Numbered from the stretch's first letter, positions 1 through 8,757 are shown. The stretch: 34,820 bases of DNA from Acidiferrobacterales bacterium (GCA_028820695.1 JAPPIB010000010.1:1-34820), one strand, 5' to 3'. Numbers and translations: made by a program. The notes: generated by a model from the sequence alone, not told the origin.

Positions 1-169
1 GCCAGAATCGGGCTGTTGATGCGAAAATAATGCTCTAACGCGATTTCAGGGTGATACTATGATGCAACTGAACAGGTCGAAATAGTCATATAATCATAAA
101 CAGGAGGACGATCTGGCTGACCGCGGTGTGTCTCAATGGGAAATTGAAAAACCAATTGATGACATTCAG
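1..169. other. Window edge downstream of gatC, no gene recognised
   Basis: This is the segment after the gatC stop codon on the minus strand. In many gammaproteobacteria gatA follows gatC within a few bases. Here no frame on the minus strand opens with a GatA-like N-terminus in these 169 bases; the one ATG just after gatC reaches a stop after about ten codons. gatA, if linked, must begin beyond the window. A GGAGG-like run near 102-107 on the plus strand is not followed by a convincing coding frame. Confidence 0.4.
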
Positions 170-457
170 TCAGTCAAGTACTTTGGGAACAAGATAGAAT
201 CCTTTTTCCGTAGAGGGGGCGATAGATTGCAATTCACTACGCTGTTCGGGCTCCGTCAGTTCATCAGATCGCAGTCGCAGTTCGATGTCTTGCGGATGCG
301 ACATTGCTTCGATTTGTGATGTGTCGATTTCCTGCATTTGCTGAATCATTGTCAGTATGTCGTTCATTTCCTGGACGTAGGATTCAGCCGCTTGATCTTC
401 GAGATTCAACTGCGCCAGAGCGGCTATGACCTTGACGTCTGTTTCTGATACGCTCAT
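170..457 (-). CDS. gatC: Asp-tRNA(Asn)/Glu-tRNA(Gln) amidotransferase subunit C
   Basis: Small subunit of the GatCAB amidotransferase. The complex converts mis-acylated Glu-tRNA(Gln) and Asp-tRNA(Asn) to the amidated forms in the cytoplasm; GatC stabilises the GatA/GatB interface. The 95-residue length is normal for the family. The N-terminus (SETDVKVIAALAQLNL) and the C-terminal region of alternating charged helix ending in GFYLVPKVLD match GatC. It is transcribed divergently from mreB, an arrangement seen in pseudomonads and relatives. The ATG at 455-457 has only a weak ribosome-binding site. gatA does not start within the remaining 169 bases. Identification rests on length, sequence pattern and the gatC/mreB neighbourhood and is firm. 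Confidence 0.93.
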   Translation of the reverse strand: MSVSETDVKVIAALAQLNLEDQAAESYVQEMNDILTMIQQMQEIDTSQIEAMSHPQDIELRLRSDELTEPEQRSELQSIAPSTEKGFYLVPKVLD

Positions 458-493
458 TATTCGTGCCGTGTTTCAATGAGGCCTAAAATTAAA

Positions 494-499
494 ATTATA
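494..499 (-). promoter_or_regulatory. Candidate -10 element for gatC
   Basis: Read on the minus strand this is TATAAT, a perfect sigma-70 -10 box, 37 bases upstream of the gatC start in the gatC/mreB divergent spacer. No good -35 is seen at the usual distance, so the call rests on the -10 alone. Confidence 0.4.
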
Positions 500-588
500 G
501 TGATTCATCATTTCGCACTGCCCGATTTTTCGCCGCTTCGATCAAGCATTGGCGGCGATTTCGCACATTATCATCAAGGTCGGTCTGA

Positions 589-1641
589 GTGATGCAGCTT
601 ATTGATCGCCTCTCCCAGGACCTGGCCATAGATCTCGGTACCGCGAATACGCTGATCTTTGAGAAAAACAGCAAGAAGATCATACTGAACGAGCCTTCGG
701 TCGTTGCCGTGCACGTGCCGGACTTTGACGGAAAAAGTTACAAGAACCCGGTCAACTCGGTGCTGGCGATCGGTTCCGACGCTAAATCCATGTTGGGCAG
801 GACGCCGGCCAACATCCGTGCCATCCGCCCGATGAAAGACGGGGTGATCGCTGATTTCACGGTTACTGAAATCATGTTGAAGCGGTTCATCGGCAAGGTT
901 CAGACGCGGCGATTTTTCCTGCGACCGCGGGTTGTCATCAGCGTTCCATGCGGCTCAACCCAGGTTGAGAGACGGGCGATACGCGAGTCCTGTCTTGGTG
1001 CCGGTGCCAGGCAGGTTTACCTCATGGAGGAGCCAATGGCAGTTGCTGTCGGAATGAACCTGCCGGTTGATGAGCCTGTTGGAACCATGGTTGTCGACAT
1101 CGGTGGAGGCACCACAGAAATTGGAATTATCTCGCTCGGCGGGTTGGTTTGGTCGAATACGATTCGGGTTGCCGGAGATTTGTTTGACCTGAAGATCAAG
1201 GACTACCTGAGAGATCAGTACGGACTGGAAGTCGGATTGCCCACGGCGGAAAGAATCAAGCACCTCATTGGCACGGCGTGGAACCGTTCCGACGAGACAC
1301 AGATGGATGTTCGCGGCAGGGGTTTCAGGGGAGTCACTCGTCGACATGTGATCCGAAGCAGTGAAATTTATGAGGTACTCAATGGTTCCATGGAAGAGAT
1401 AGTCAACGGTGTCGGTCAGGCACTGCAGAATTCACCGCCGGAATTGAATGTTGATATTTCCGATCGCGGCATTCTGCTAGCTGGCGGAGGCGCTTTGCTC
1501 CGCGACATCGACAAGCGGCTGAATGAAGCATTGGATATTCCGGTCATTATTGCGGAAGATCCGCTCACATGTGTCGCACGCGGTTGCGGCAAGGTATTTG
1601 AACGGGACGATCTCCTGAACCAGATTGCGCATGATCGTTAG
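589..1641 (+). CDS. mreB: Rod shape-determining actin homologue MreB
   Basis: Bacterial actin that forms membrane-associated filaments guiding the elongasome (MreC, MreD, PBP2, RodA) during side-wall peptidoglycan synthesis. The 350-residue length is typical. The actin-fold signatures are visible in order: phosphate-1 loop AIDLGTANTLIF near residue 14, phosphate-2 loop VVDIGGGTTEIG near residue 169, and the adenosine motif LAGGGALLRDID near residue 298. An amphipathic-type N-terminus (QLIDRLSQDL) precedes the first motif. GTG at 589 or ATG at 592 could be the start; an AAGG element lies about 14 bases upstream, and the ATG gives a protein one residue shorter. It heads a run of cell-elongation genes to about 7.8 kb, probably one operon. 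Confidence 0.97.
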   Translation: MMQLIDRLSQDLAIDLGTANTLIFEKNSKKIILNEPSVVAVHVPDFDGKSYKNPVNSVLAIGSDAKSMLGRTPANIRAIRPMKDGVIADFTVTEIMLKRFIGKVQTRRFFLRPRVVISVPCGSTQVERRAIRESCLGAGARQVYLMEEPMAVAVGMNLPVDEPVGTMVVDIGGGTTEIGIISLGGLVWSNTIRVAGDLFDLKIKDYLRDQYGLEVGLPTAERIKHLIGTAWNRSDETQMDVRGRGFRGVTRRHVIRSSEIYEVLNGSMEEIVNGVGQALQNSPPELNVDISDRGILLAGGGALLRDIDKRLNEALDIPVIIAEDPLTCVARGCGKVFERDDLLNQIAHDR

Positions 1642-1662
1642 GCGAGTTGATTTGGAACTGGA

Positions 1663-2559
1663 TTGAAAACTTTAGAATTTACGATGAACGACCCGCGCAA
1701 AAAGTCGAATCTTGATTTCAAGTTCATCTGGTTATCTGTAATCGCCATCGTACTCCTCGTGCTCGAATCCCAGACCGCGATGCTGCACAGCACCAGAGTA
1801 GTCATCTCAATCCCTGTCAAGCCATTGCTTGAAGTTGCTCAGATTCCCACCCACGTCAAGTCGATGTATCAGAATGTGTTTGAGGAACGAGAACTCCTGC
1901 GCGATCTCAACCGGCGATTAGACCAGGAGAACAAGGAGCTTCGAGAGGAATTGATCAACCTTAAGAATGCGGAAGATCGAAATGTCTGGATGGCTGAGCT
2001 GCTGCACAGTTCGGAAACGCACCAGATTCCTGTCATTGCCGCCTCACCCACTTCGATTCAGCTCGAACCGCAATCGCAGAAGATCGTAGTGGACCGCGGA
2101 TCGACTGATCGGGTGGTGTTGGGGCAGCCGGTTATTGATCATCGGGGCGTAATAGGTCAGGTTACGGCGGTGTCACTCAATGACAGTGCTGTGACATTGA
2201 TCACTGACTCGACCCAGTCACTTTCGGTTCGCATCCGCCGCAGTGGCGTCAAGGCAGTGGTGCACGGGCTTGGAGACCCCGACAGGCTGAGGGTGTCGGG
2301 TCTGAGAAGCGAGCACGATGTTGTGATCGGAGACATTCTGGTAACAACTGGATTCGGTGAGAAGTATCCGGTTGGTTATCCGGTTGCTGAAGTGATCGAG
2401 GTCGAGCGCAATGTGAACCAATCGTTTTCGACTGTTTCCGCGGTGCCGCTGGCTGCAAATGATCCGGGTTACGCTGTCATGCTGGTGTGGCCGGACAGGA
2501 CGCTGGGATCCCATGAAGTTCCGCTTGTGACATTGAACAATGCAGACCAAGAGCAATAA
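1663..2559 (+). CDS. mreC: Rod shape-determining protein MreC
   Basis: Bitopic inner-membrane protein that links cytoplasmic MreB to periplasmic PBP2. The layout is classical: a short positive N-terminus (PRKKSNLDFK), one membrane segment (FIWLSVIAIVLLVLE, about residues 24-38), a coiled coil rich in E, L and R (about residues 62-105), then two beta-barrel lobes with the family signature around DRGSTDRVVLGQPVIDHRGV. The longest frame starts at a TTG (1663) with GGA upstream. An ATG at 1684 gives a protein seven residues shorter that begins MNDPRKKS and is an equally reasonable start. Its 3' end overlaps mreD by 20 bases, suggesting translational coupling. Confidence 0.94.
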   Translation: MKTLEFTMNDPRKKSNLDFKFIWLSVIAIVLLVLESQTAMLHSTRVVISIPVKPLLEVAQIPTHVKSMYQNVFEERELLRDLNRRLDQENKELREELINLKNAEDRNVWMAELLHSSETHQIPVIAASPTSIQLEPQSQKIVVDRGSTDRVVLGQPVIDHRGVIGQVTAVSLNDSAVTLITDSTQSLSVRIRRSGVKAVVHGLGDPDRLRVSGLRSEHDVVIGDILVTTGFGEKYPVGYPVAEVIEVERNVNQSFSTVSAVPLAANDPGYAVMLVWPDRTLGSHEVPLVTLNNADQEQ

Positions 2560-3046
2560 CAGTCCGAGGCTCGCCATTCCGGTTGTCCTTTCGTTTGCGG
2601 CAGCCTTGGTGTTGTCGGTCGTGGCGCTTCCCGAATCAATTCTCGGTCTGCGTCCGGATTTTGTAGCGCTTGTCCTGATTTACTGGTGTCTGCATTACCC
2701 GAGTCGTGTTGGATTGCTGATCGCATTTTCCGTCGGCTTGTTGGCCGATGCCATGTTTTTCGGAATTCTGGGTCAGCATGCAATTGCCAAACTTGCAATT
2801 GCCTATGTCATGCTCAGGTTTTTTTCGGATTCAGAATTGAAGGATCATGCCTTCCAGCAGTCAATTGTTGTCCTGCTGCTGTTGATTTTGAACGTCATCA
2901 TCCTGACGGTCACCGATCGTGTCGTGCATGGGCAATTTGGCTCCCATATGATTTGGCTGACACCGCCTATCGGTGCGATCATGTGGTATCTGTTTGCAAA
3001 AATCCGGCAAATGAGAACACCTCGACGACATGAATATATCCGATAG
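2540..3046 (+). CDS. mreD: Rod shape-determining protein MreD
   Basis: Polytopic inner-membrane component of the elongasome. The 168-residue length is normal. It is very hydrophobic, with about five membrane segments, for example IPVVLSFAAALVLSVVAL at the N-terminus and SIVVLLLLILNVIIL in the second half. The LRPDFVALVLIYWCL stretch is typical of MreD. It overlaps the end of mreC by 20 bases and the start of mrdA by 17 bases. Sequence conservation in MreD is low, so position between mreC and the PBP2 gene carries much of the identification. Confidence 0.93.
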   Translation: MQTKSNNSPRLAIPVVLSFAAALVLSVVALPESILGLRPDFVALVLIYWCLHYPSRVGLLIAFSVGLLADAMFFGILGQHAIAKLAIAYVMLRFFSDSELKDHAFQQSIVVLLLLILNVIILTVTDRVVHGQFGSHMIWLTPPIGAIMWYLFAKIRQMRTPRRHEYIR

Positions 3047-4919
3047 GAAAATCAGGGAAAGTGACTATGTCCGGAGCAGGATCATTGCTCGGGGACGTGT
3101 GTTGCTTTCATTTGCGATCGTCGGTCTGTTCATTTCAATCCTGCTAGGCAGGTTGGTCTATCTTCAGGTTATCGACTATTCCAATCTTTCTGCACGCTCG
3201 AGCCAAAATCGGATTGAGATCGTGCCAATCGCACCGGTTCGCGGTCGAATCTATGACCGAAACGGCAACTTGCTGGCTGGCAACAAGACAGTCTTTTCGC
3301 TTCGAATCATACCGGCCAACGTCGCGGATATTGATACCTTGCTCAGCGACATATCAGCCATCGTGCCTGTCTCCGAAAACGAGCGGCAGGCGTTTGGGAA
3401 TTCCCTCAGAGTCAACAGCAGCTTTGAACCGCAGATTCTCAAGTATCATCTTGACGATCATCAGGTTGGACGATTGGCGGTGGAACGGTATCGGCTTCCC
3501 GGTGTGGTCATCAGTGCGGACCTGCACAGAGACTATACAATCGACGAATCCTTTTCACATGTTGTCGGTCACCTCAGCAGGATCGACAAAAACGACGAAC
3601 AGAAACTCAATCGGTCCCGTTACAGCGGACTTCAGTATGTCGGCAAACATGGTGTTGAGTTATTTGGCGAGGACCTGCTTGTTGGCTGGTCGGGGCATGA
3701 ACGCGTTGAAACCAACGCACATGGCCAGAAAGTGAGGACACTGTCCCAGGTTCTTCCTGCTGCAGGTCAGAATGTATATCTCACAGTCGATCGCGATCTT
3801 CAGGCAGTTGCCTATGCCGCAATCGGCGATCGGAAAGGGGCCTTGGTCGCGATGGATCCGACAACCGGAAGAATCCTAGCCATGGTTAGCCGGCCGTCAT
3901 ATGATCCCGATGGATTTTCAGTTTTATCCGATCGCAACATGGTGCTTGAGTTGCTGAGTTCTGCGGACAGCCCCCTCATCAATCGAGCGGTTCAGGGAAT
4001 CTATTCTCCAGGATCCACCATCAAGCCATTCATGACACTGGCGGGTCTTGCGCACTCGATCTCAAACCTTCAGGTTGACTGTCCCGGTTTTTACCAGTTG
4101 CCGGGCGTGAGCAGAAAATACCGTTGCTGGAAAGAGGTGGGTCACGGCCGGATGGACTACCGAAGTGCTACTGCGCAGTCCTGCGACGTGTTCTATTACG
4201 AGTTGGCAAAACGGCTTGGTATCGATCGCATGTCTGCGTTTATGAGTCAGTTCGGTTTTGGGGAAGCGACCGGGGTGGGTCTGCAGAACGAAAAACCCGG
4301 TATTCTTCCGTCGAAAGACTGGAAACGCAAGACGTTGAACGAATCCTGGTATACGGGAGAGACACTGATCACGGGTATCGGGCAAAGTTACTTCTCTGTC
4401 ACCATGATGCAGCTCGCGTACGCGACGTCGATAATCGCGAACAGAGGCAAGCAATACAAGTCACAGTTGATATATAGGACGGTTGATGTAAACACCTCGC
4501 AGGAGACGATCTATGAGCCGGAACTGCTTGGCAAGGTTGATATCAGTCAGAGACATTTTGAGACGGTCGTGCGCGACATGGTAGAGGTTGTTCACGGCAA
4601 GAAAGGTACTGCAAGAGCGATTGGCCACGACGCGCCATACACCATCGCTGGGAAGACCGGGACGGTTCAGTTGGTCCAAAGAGCCCAGGATACAGAGTGG
4701 GACGAAAGCAAAGTTGCCAGCAAACATTGGCCCCACGGGATCTTCACTGCCTTCGCACCTGCCGAATCGCCAAAGATCGTGGTTGCCGTGGTGGTGGAGA
4801 ACGGAAAGTCGGGAAGCGCTATCGCTCCAATCGCGAGACAGGTGATGGACCATTACCTGCTGAAGACAAGTCAACAAGCTTCGAAGAACCAAATTGCGAG
4901 TATTAGCACTGTCAGGTGA
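3030..4919 (+). CDS. mrdA: Penicillin-binding protein 2 (elongasome transpeptidase)
   Basis: Class B PBP; the peptidoglycan D,D-transpeptidase of cell elongation, partnered with the glycosyltransferase RodA. At 629 residues it has a short cytoplasmic tail and a single membrane anchor (about residues 24-41). The non-penicillin-binding pedestal begins with PVRGRIYDRNG (about 69-79). The transpeptidase domain has the three active-site motifs: S329-T-I-K332 (nucleophile Ser329, in SPGSTIKPF), S384-C-D386, and K542-T-G544. The ATG at 3030 lies inside mreD. The 3' end overlaps the rodA reading frame by 26 bases, consistent with production in fixed ratio with its partner. Confidence 0.97.
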   Translation: MNISDRKIRESDYVRSRIIARGRVLLSFAIVGLFISILLGRLVYLQVIDYSNLSARSSQNRIEIVPIAPVRGRIYDRNGNLLAGNKTVFSLRIIPANVADIDTLLSDISAIVPVSENERQAFGNSLRVNSSFEPQILKYHLDDHQVGRLAVERYRLPGVVISADLHRDYTIDESFSHVVGHLSRIDKNDEQKLNRSRYSGLQYVGKHGVELFGEDLLVGWSGHERVETNAHGQKVRTLSQVLPAAGQNVYLTVDRDLQAVAYAAIGDRKGALVAMDPTTGRILAMVSRPSYDPDGFSVLSDRNMVLELLSSADSPLINRAVQGIYSPGSTIKPFMTLAGLAHSISNLQVDCPGFYQLPGVSRKYRCWKEVGHGRMDYRSATAQSCDVFYYELAKRLGIDRMSAFMSQFGFGEATGVGLQNEKPGILPSKDWKRKTLNESWYTGETLITGIGQSYFSVTMMQLAYATSIIANRGKQYKSQLIYRTVDVNTSQETIYEPELLGKVDISQRHFETVVRDMVEVVHGKKGTARAIGHDAPYTIAGKTGTVQLVQRAQDTEWDESKVASKHWPHGIFTAFAPAESPKIVVAVVVENGKSGSAIAPIARQVMDHYLLKTSQQASKNQIASISTVR

Positions 4920-6003
4920 TAGCTCACCCTTTCGATTGGTTTTGGGCAGCTTGTTGCGGGTCGATGCGCTCATCCTTGTGTTGATTGTCTCGCTTTGTGC
5001 CATCAGTCTGGGTATTCAGTACAGCGCTGCGGGCCAGGAGTCGTCCCCTTTGTTGCGACAACTCGTTCGGATCTGTGTTGCGTTCATACTGATGCTGATT
5101 TTTGCTGGAATCCCAACAGATTGGCTGTACAAGTTCACACCACATGTATTCATAGTTGGATTCGCGTTGCTGATTCTGGTGCTGGTAGTCGGGTTCGTCG
5201 GTCGTGGCGCCCAACGCTGGCTGGATTTGGGTGTTATCCGATTCCAACCAGCGGAGTTGATGAAGATTGCGGTGCCCATGATGGTCGCATGGATTCTCAC
5301 TCGTCCGCCACTATTGAGCCGGAATACAAATTTCCTTGTGTGCGGACTGCTTGTTGCGGTTCCCGTGTTTTTGGTTTATCTGCAACCGGACCTGGGCACA
5401 TCATTATTGATTGCCGCAGTGGGGTTTTATGCCATTATGGTTGGCGGACTGTCGTGGCGCTGGATTGCGGTAATCGCTGCCCTGACAGTCGCCGCGATCC
5501 CTATTGTGTGGCCTCTTCTTCACGAATATCAGAGACTTCGGGTCATTACCATGTTTGATCCGTGGCAGGATCCATTTGGCAGTGGTTACCACAGTATTCA
5601 ATCGATGATCGCGATAGGCTCGGGTGGAATCGGCGGCAAAGGTTGGCTTGAGGGAAGTCAGTCACAACTGGAATTTATTCCGGAAAGAAGCACGGACTTT
5701 ATTTTTTCGGTGTTTGCCGAAGAGTTTGGGTTGATTGGCGGTGTTATTCTGATCGGAATATATGCACTGCTGATTACCCGCTGTCTGGTCATTGCATATC
5801 AGAGCAAGAGCGAATTCGGTCGTATTGTGGCGTCAACCGTTGGCATTATGATCTTTGTTCACCTGTTCGTTAACGTTGGCATGGTGGCAGGAATATTGCC
5901 GGTTGTCGGTGTACCGTTGCCCATCATGAGTTATGGCGGCACATCGATGGTTACGGTTCTGGTAGGAATAGGGATTGTCATGGGAGTTCGACATGCAGAT
6001 TAG
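4894..6003 (+). CDS. rodA: Peptidoglycan glycosyltransferase RodA (SEDS family)
   Basis: SEDS-family polymerase that extends glycan strands from lipid II in complex with PBP2. The 369-residue protein has about ten membrane segments and the SEDS landmarks: WLDLGVIRFQPAELMKI, the periplasmic loop beginning DPWQDPFGSGYHS, and the region QLEFIPERSTDFIFSVFAEE with the conserved charged residues. The ending PIMSYGGTSM is also diagnostic. The longest frame starts at TTG 4894, inside mrdA; alternative near starts are also TTG, so the exact N-terminus is unsure. It overlaps the mltB start by 11 bases. Confidence 0.96.
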   Translation: MRVLALSGDSSPFRLVLGSLLRVDALILVLIVSLCAISLGIQYSAAGQESSPLLRQLVRICVAFILMLIFAGIPTDWLYKFTPHVFIVGFALLILVLVVGFVGRGAQRWLDLGVIRFQPAELMKIAVPMMVAWILTRPPLLSRNTNFLVCGLLVAVPVFLVYLQPDLGTSLLIAAVGFYAIMVGGLSWRWIAVIAALTVAAIPIVWPLLHEYQRLRVITMFDPWQDPFGSGYHSIQSMIAIGSGGIGGKGWLEGSQSQLEFIPERSTDFIFSVFAEEFGLIGGVILIGIYALLITRCLVIAYQSKSEFGRIVASTVGIMIFVHLFVNVGMVAGILPVVGVPLPIMSYGGTSMVTVLVGIGIVMGVRHAD

Positions 6004-7030
6004 TAAAGTAGTTCCTTGCGTACGGTGTGGTACGGTTTTCTTGCTCGCGGTTGTGATGGTGTTGTATCTGAACGTCGGCAGCGTGTATGCGGTAGACTTT
6101 GAGAAGTATCCACAGGCAAGTGAGCTCGTCACCGCGCTGACTGATCAGACCGGACTTAAGAAAGAACGAGTTGAATCGATCGTTCGTGAAGCGGTGTTCA
6201 AGGACGATATTATCAAAGCCATTACGCGCCCGGCGGAGAAGAAATTCCCTTGGTATCGATACAGACCAATTTTTATCCACGACAAGGGGATCGATCTTGG
6301 TGTCGAGTATTGGAACAGGCACGAGGAGGTACTGCAGCAGGCTTACGAAACATATGGCGTAAACCCCGCCATTATTGTTGCGATCCTGGGTGTTGAGACT
6401 CGATATGGCAAGATAACCGGTCGGCATCGTGTGATTGACAGTCTGGTTACGATTGCGCTCGGGTATCCCCGAAGAAGCGAGTTTTTTGCCAGACAGCTCG
6501 GCGAATTTCTTGAATTGTGTGAAGAGGAAAACCTGAATCCATTGCTGATCAAAGGATCGTACGCCGGCGCGATGGGGATACCTCAGTTCATATCAAGCAG
6601 TTATCGGGATTTTGCTGTGGATTTCAATGACAATGGCCAACGCAACCTTCTATCGGAAACAGAAGACGCAATCGGGAGCGTGGCCAATTATCTTGCGGAA
6701 CACAACTGGGTCAAGGACGGTCAGGTCTACGCCGAGATACAAGGTGACAATGTCGCTGTACTGGAACCGATTGTTTCGAAAAAACTGAAGACGAGCGGGA
6801 CCTACGGTGATTTGAAAGCGATGGACGTGGAACTTGAGCCAAGCGAAGGTTTGAGTCTGGATCAGAAACTGGGCGTCATCCGATATGAGGTTGAGCCGGA
6901 CAAGTTCATCTTTCGAGCCGGATTACCTAACTTCTATGCGATCACAACCTACAACAGAAGCACTTTGTATGCCATGGCTGTTGCCGAACTTGCGGAACAA
7001 CTTGCCCAGGCGAGATCAGCGATCAACTAG
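5993..7030 (+). CDS. mltB: Membrane-bound lytic murein transglycosylase B
   Basis: Cleaves the MurNAc-GlcNAc bond with formation of 1,6-anhydromuramic acid, opening peptidoglycan for growth. The frame is open from a TTG at 5975. The ATG at 5993 has GGGAG six bases upstream and gives a sensible N-terminus: an export signal ending GSVYA just before VDFEKYP, so it appears periplasmic rather than a lipoprotein (no lipobox cysteine). The catalytic glutamate is E135 of this start, in ILGVETRYGKITGRHRVIDSL. The family motifs YPRR, GAMGIPQF and the acidic loop DFNDNGQ follow. The 345-residue length fits the SltB/MltB family. It continues the mreB-rodA operon. Confidence 0.94.
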   Translation: MQISKVVPCVRCGTVFLLAVVMVLYLNVGSVYAVDFEKYPQASELVTALTDQTGLKKERVESIVREAVFKDDIIKAITRPAEKKFPWYRYRPIFIHDKGIDLGVEYWNRHEEVLQQAYETYGVNPAIIVAILGVETRYGKITGRHRVIDSLVTIALGYPRRSEFFARQLGEFLELCEEENLNPLLIKGSYAGAMGIPQFISSSYRDFAVDFNDNGQRNLLSETEDAIGSVANYLAEHNWVKDGQVYAEIQGDNVAVLEPIVSKKLKTSGTYGDLKAMDVELEPSEGLSLDQKLGVIRYEVEPDKFIFRAGLPNFYAITTYNRSTLYAMAVAELAEQLAQARSAIN

Positions 7031-7041
7031 GAAATACCGCC

Positions 7042-7794
7042 ATGTACAAACTCATTTCGCTGGTCATACTTGCAGTATTTTCAGTTGCCGGCTGTTCTTC
7101 AGGTGGAGTCAAAGTTGCACATATTGACATCACTAACCTAAAAAATGCGATACCCAAGTATGAACCGTATAGCAAACGCGGTAACAGACCGTATCAGGTA
7201 TTCGGCAAGACATACGTTCCTATTCGTACTGCAGCCGGATTTGAGCAGCGTGGAATTGCGTCGTGGTATGGCAAGAAATTTCATGGCAATCCCACTTCCA
7301 ACGGCGAAATTTATGACATGTATGCGATGACTGCAGCACACAAAACGTTACCGTTGCCGTGTTATGTCTCTGTCACCAATCTCAACAACAACAGGAGGGT
7401 GATTGTTCGGGTCAATGATCGAGGTCCGTTTGTGGGGGACAGAATCATTGATCTGTCTTATTCGGCAGCGAGCAAGCTTGACATGGTGGGGCCGGGAACA
7501 GCCCCGGTTCTCGTCAAGGCGGTGCCACCTCCTACACATGTGTATGATCACCTGCCCGAGCTGAAGCATTATCTTTCAGTGGGTGTATTTGCCGATCAAT
7601 CCAATGCAGAGAATCTTCGAAGGAAATTGAAAAATGCCGGGTTTGGCTTGACACACGTCAAGCAAAGGAAGAGCTCAGGTCGTGCAATCTATCAGGTGCG
7701 AATCGGTCCGATCGAACTGGACGACGCTGTTGACAGTCTGACCAGCCGGGTCAAGAAGCATATTTCGGAAGATCCGGTTCTCGTGACAGAATGA
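7042..7794 (+). CDS. rlpA: Septal-ring lytic transglycosylase, RlpA lipoprotein
   Basis: RlpA enzymes cleave glycan strands lacking stem peptides and act at the septum or cell surface. The 250-residue protein starts with a lipoprotein signal whose lipobox VAGC places the acylated cysteine at residue 18. A double-psi beta-barrel domain (about residues 70-165) contains GIASWYGKKFHGNPTSNGE, MTAAHKTLPLP and VRVNDRGPFVGDRIIDLS. A C-terminal SPOR domain (about 183-248) begins HYLSVGVFADQSNAENLRRKL and would bind denuded septal glycans. It starts 11 bases after mltB and is almost certainly cotranscribed with it. Its stop codon lies within the paired elements described for the lipB leader. Confidence 0.95.
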   Translation: MYKLISLVILAVFSVAGCSSGGVKVAHIDITNLKNAIPKYEPYSKRGNRPYQVFGKTYVPIRTAAGFEQRGIASWYGKKFHGNPTSNGEIYDMYAMTAAHKTLPLPCYVSVTNLNNNRRVIVRVNDRGPFVGDRIIDLSYSAASKLDMVGPGTAPVLVKAVPPPTHVYDHLPELKHYLSVGVFADQSNAENLRRKLKNAGFGLTHVKQRKSSGRAIYQVRIGPIELDDAVDSLTSRVKKHISEDPVLVTE

Positions 7795-7825
7795 CTCCGA
7801 CTCGCGGATTCTGTCTTGCGGAGTC
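7785..7825 (+). promoter_or_regulatory. Competing stem-loops at the rlpA/lipB junction
   Basis: Two inverted repeats interlock here in the order A-B-A'-B'. Arm A GACAGAAT (7785-7792) pairs perfectly over 8 bases with ATTCTGTC (7808-7815). Arm B GACTCCG (7793-7799) pairs perfectly over 7 bases with CGGAGTC (7819-7825). B' contains the GGAG that is the only Shine-Dalgarno for lipB, and A overlaps the last codons and stop of rlpA. The two hairpins are largely exclusive. No T-run follows, so this is not a standard terminator. A role in coupling lipB translation to rlpA is inferred. Confidence 0.5.
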
Positions 7826-7828
7826 GAC

Positions 7829-8461
7829 TTGATGGACCATCGCGTTGTCGTTCGAAGATCGGGTCTTGTGCCGTACGAACAAGCATTCGAGGCGATGCGG
7901 CAATTTTCCGCGACCCGCGACTGCGACACCACTGACGAGTTTTGGGTTCTGCAACACGAACCGGTATTTACGCTCGGATATTCCTGCACCGCACAGACCC
8001 GCGCAGTTACAGAGATTCCGGTTGTTCCCACCGACCGAGGCGGGCAGATGACATATCACGGGCCGGGCCAGCTGGTGATCTATCTGTTGATTGATATGAC
8101 ACGACGCCGGCAAGGTGTTCGCCACCTGGTAAGCTCGATTGAATCTGCTATCCGTGATGTACTGCAGTCGTGTGGAATCCATTCCGAATTGAAGGAAAGC
8201 GCACCGGGTGTATATGTTGGAGGGGAGAAAATAGCGTCGATCGGAATCAGAATTCGCCGCGGTTGCAGTTATCATGGCCTCAGTCTGAATGTGGATGTGG
8301 ACACTGAGCCGTTCGAACTGATCGATGTATGTGGGTTTCCGGGCCTGAAAGTGACCAATCTGCGGCGAATCGGTTGCAACGAATCCATGGCGAGCATACA
8401 GGAGCGATGTATTGCAAGCCTGTGCCGGCATCTGAATTATGAAACGGCCCCCGATACTTGA
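7829..8461 (+). CDS. lipB: Lipoyl(octanoyl) transferase LipB
   Basis: Transfers octanoyl from acyl-ACP to the lipoyl domains of 2-oxoacid dehydrogenases and the glycine cleavage H protein, the first step of de novo lipoate synthesis. The 210-residue protein has the LipB signatures: RGGQMTYHGPGQL (residues 70-82), the catalytic lysine K134 in GGEKIASIGIR, and the acyl-thioester cysteine C168 in FELIDVCGFPG. TTG 7829 and ATG 7832 are adjacent possible starts; the ATG has GGAG eight bases upstream and is more likely used. It lies 34 bases after rlpA without the usual dacA and ybeD between them. lipA is not downstream. Confidence 0.95.
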   Translation: MMDHRVVVRRSGLVPYEQAFEAMRQFSATRDCDTTDEFWVLQHEPVFTLGYSCTAQTRAVTEIPVVPTDRGGQMTYHGPGQLVIYLLIDMTRRRQGVRHLVSSIESAIRDVLQSCGIHSELKESAPGVYVGGEKIASIGIRIRRGCSYHGLSLNVDVDTEPFELIDVCGFPGLKVTNLRRIGCNESMASIQERCIASLCRHLNYETAPDT

Positions 8462-8757
8462 AAAAATCAGTCGGGAAGGGCGATAACCACCGGATTTCAT
8501 TTCGAGAGTCGTTCGCCACCATTGCGCGGTAAATCTCTGATAGCATCGTGAGAGAATTCTCAATACGGAAAGGGGATCAAGCTGACATCAGTGGAGGGCA
8601 GATCGGCTTGGTGACAAAGCCAGCTGGGTATTGAAGGCAAGTAACCGACGTCATTTCGAGTCATGGAGCGAGAATACCGATTGCAGCTGACGGAGCGGAT
8701 GATGCTCCAACTCCTGCGGCTGAATTGTTTTTCCGATCGCATTTATAGAAAATTGCG
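8462..8757. other. Intergenic spacer lipB to ligase-like gene
   Basis: About 300 bases with no convincing coding frame. Visible elements are a 10-base palindrome GAGAATTCTC (8552-8561), a short GGAGC/GCTCC hairpin near 8692-8708, and a TATAG-containing stretch just before the next start. None adds up to a recognised riboswitch, and no intrinsic terminator with a T-run is seen. Confidence 0.4.

Noticed and set aside
7785..7825. Intrinsic terminator after rlpA
   Set aside because: The inverted repeats are real but no T-run follows, and one arm contains the ribosome-binding site of the next gene.
8462..8757. Riboswitch upstream of the ligase-like gene
   Set aside because: Only short, weak hairpins; no match to a riboswitch class I know.
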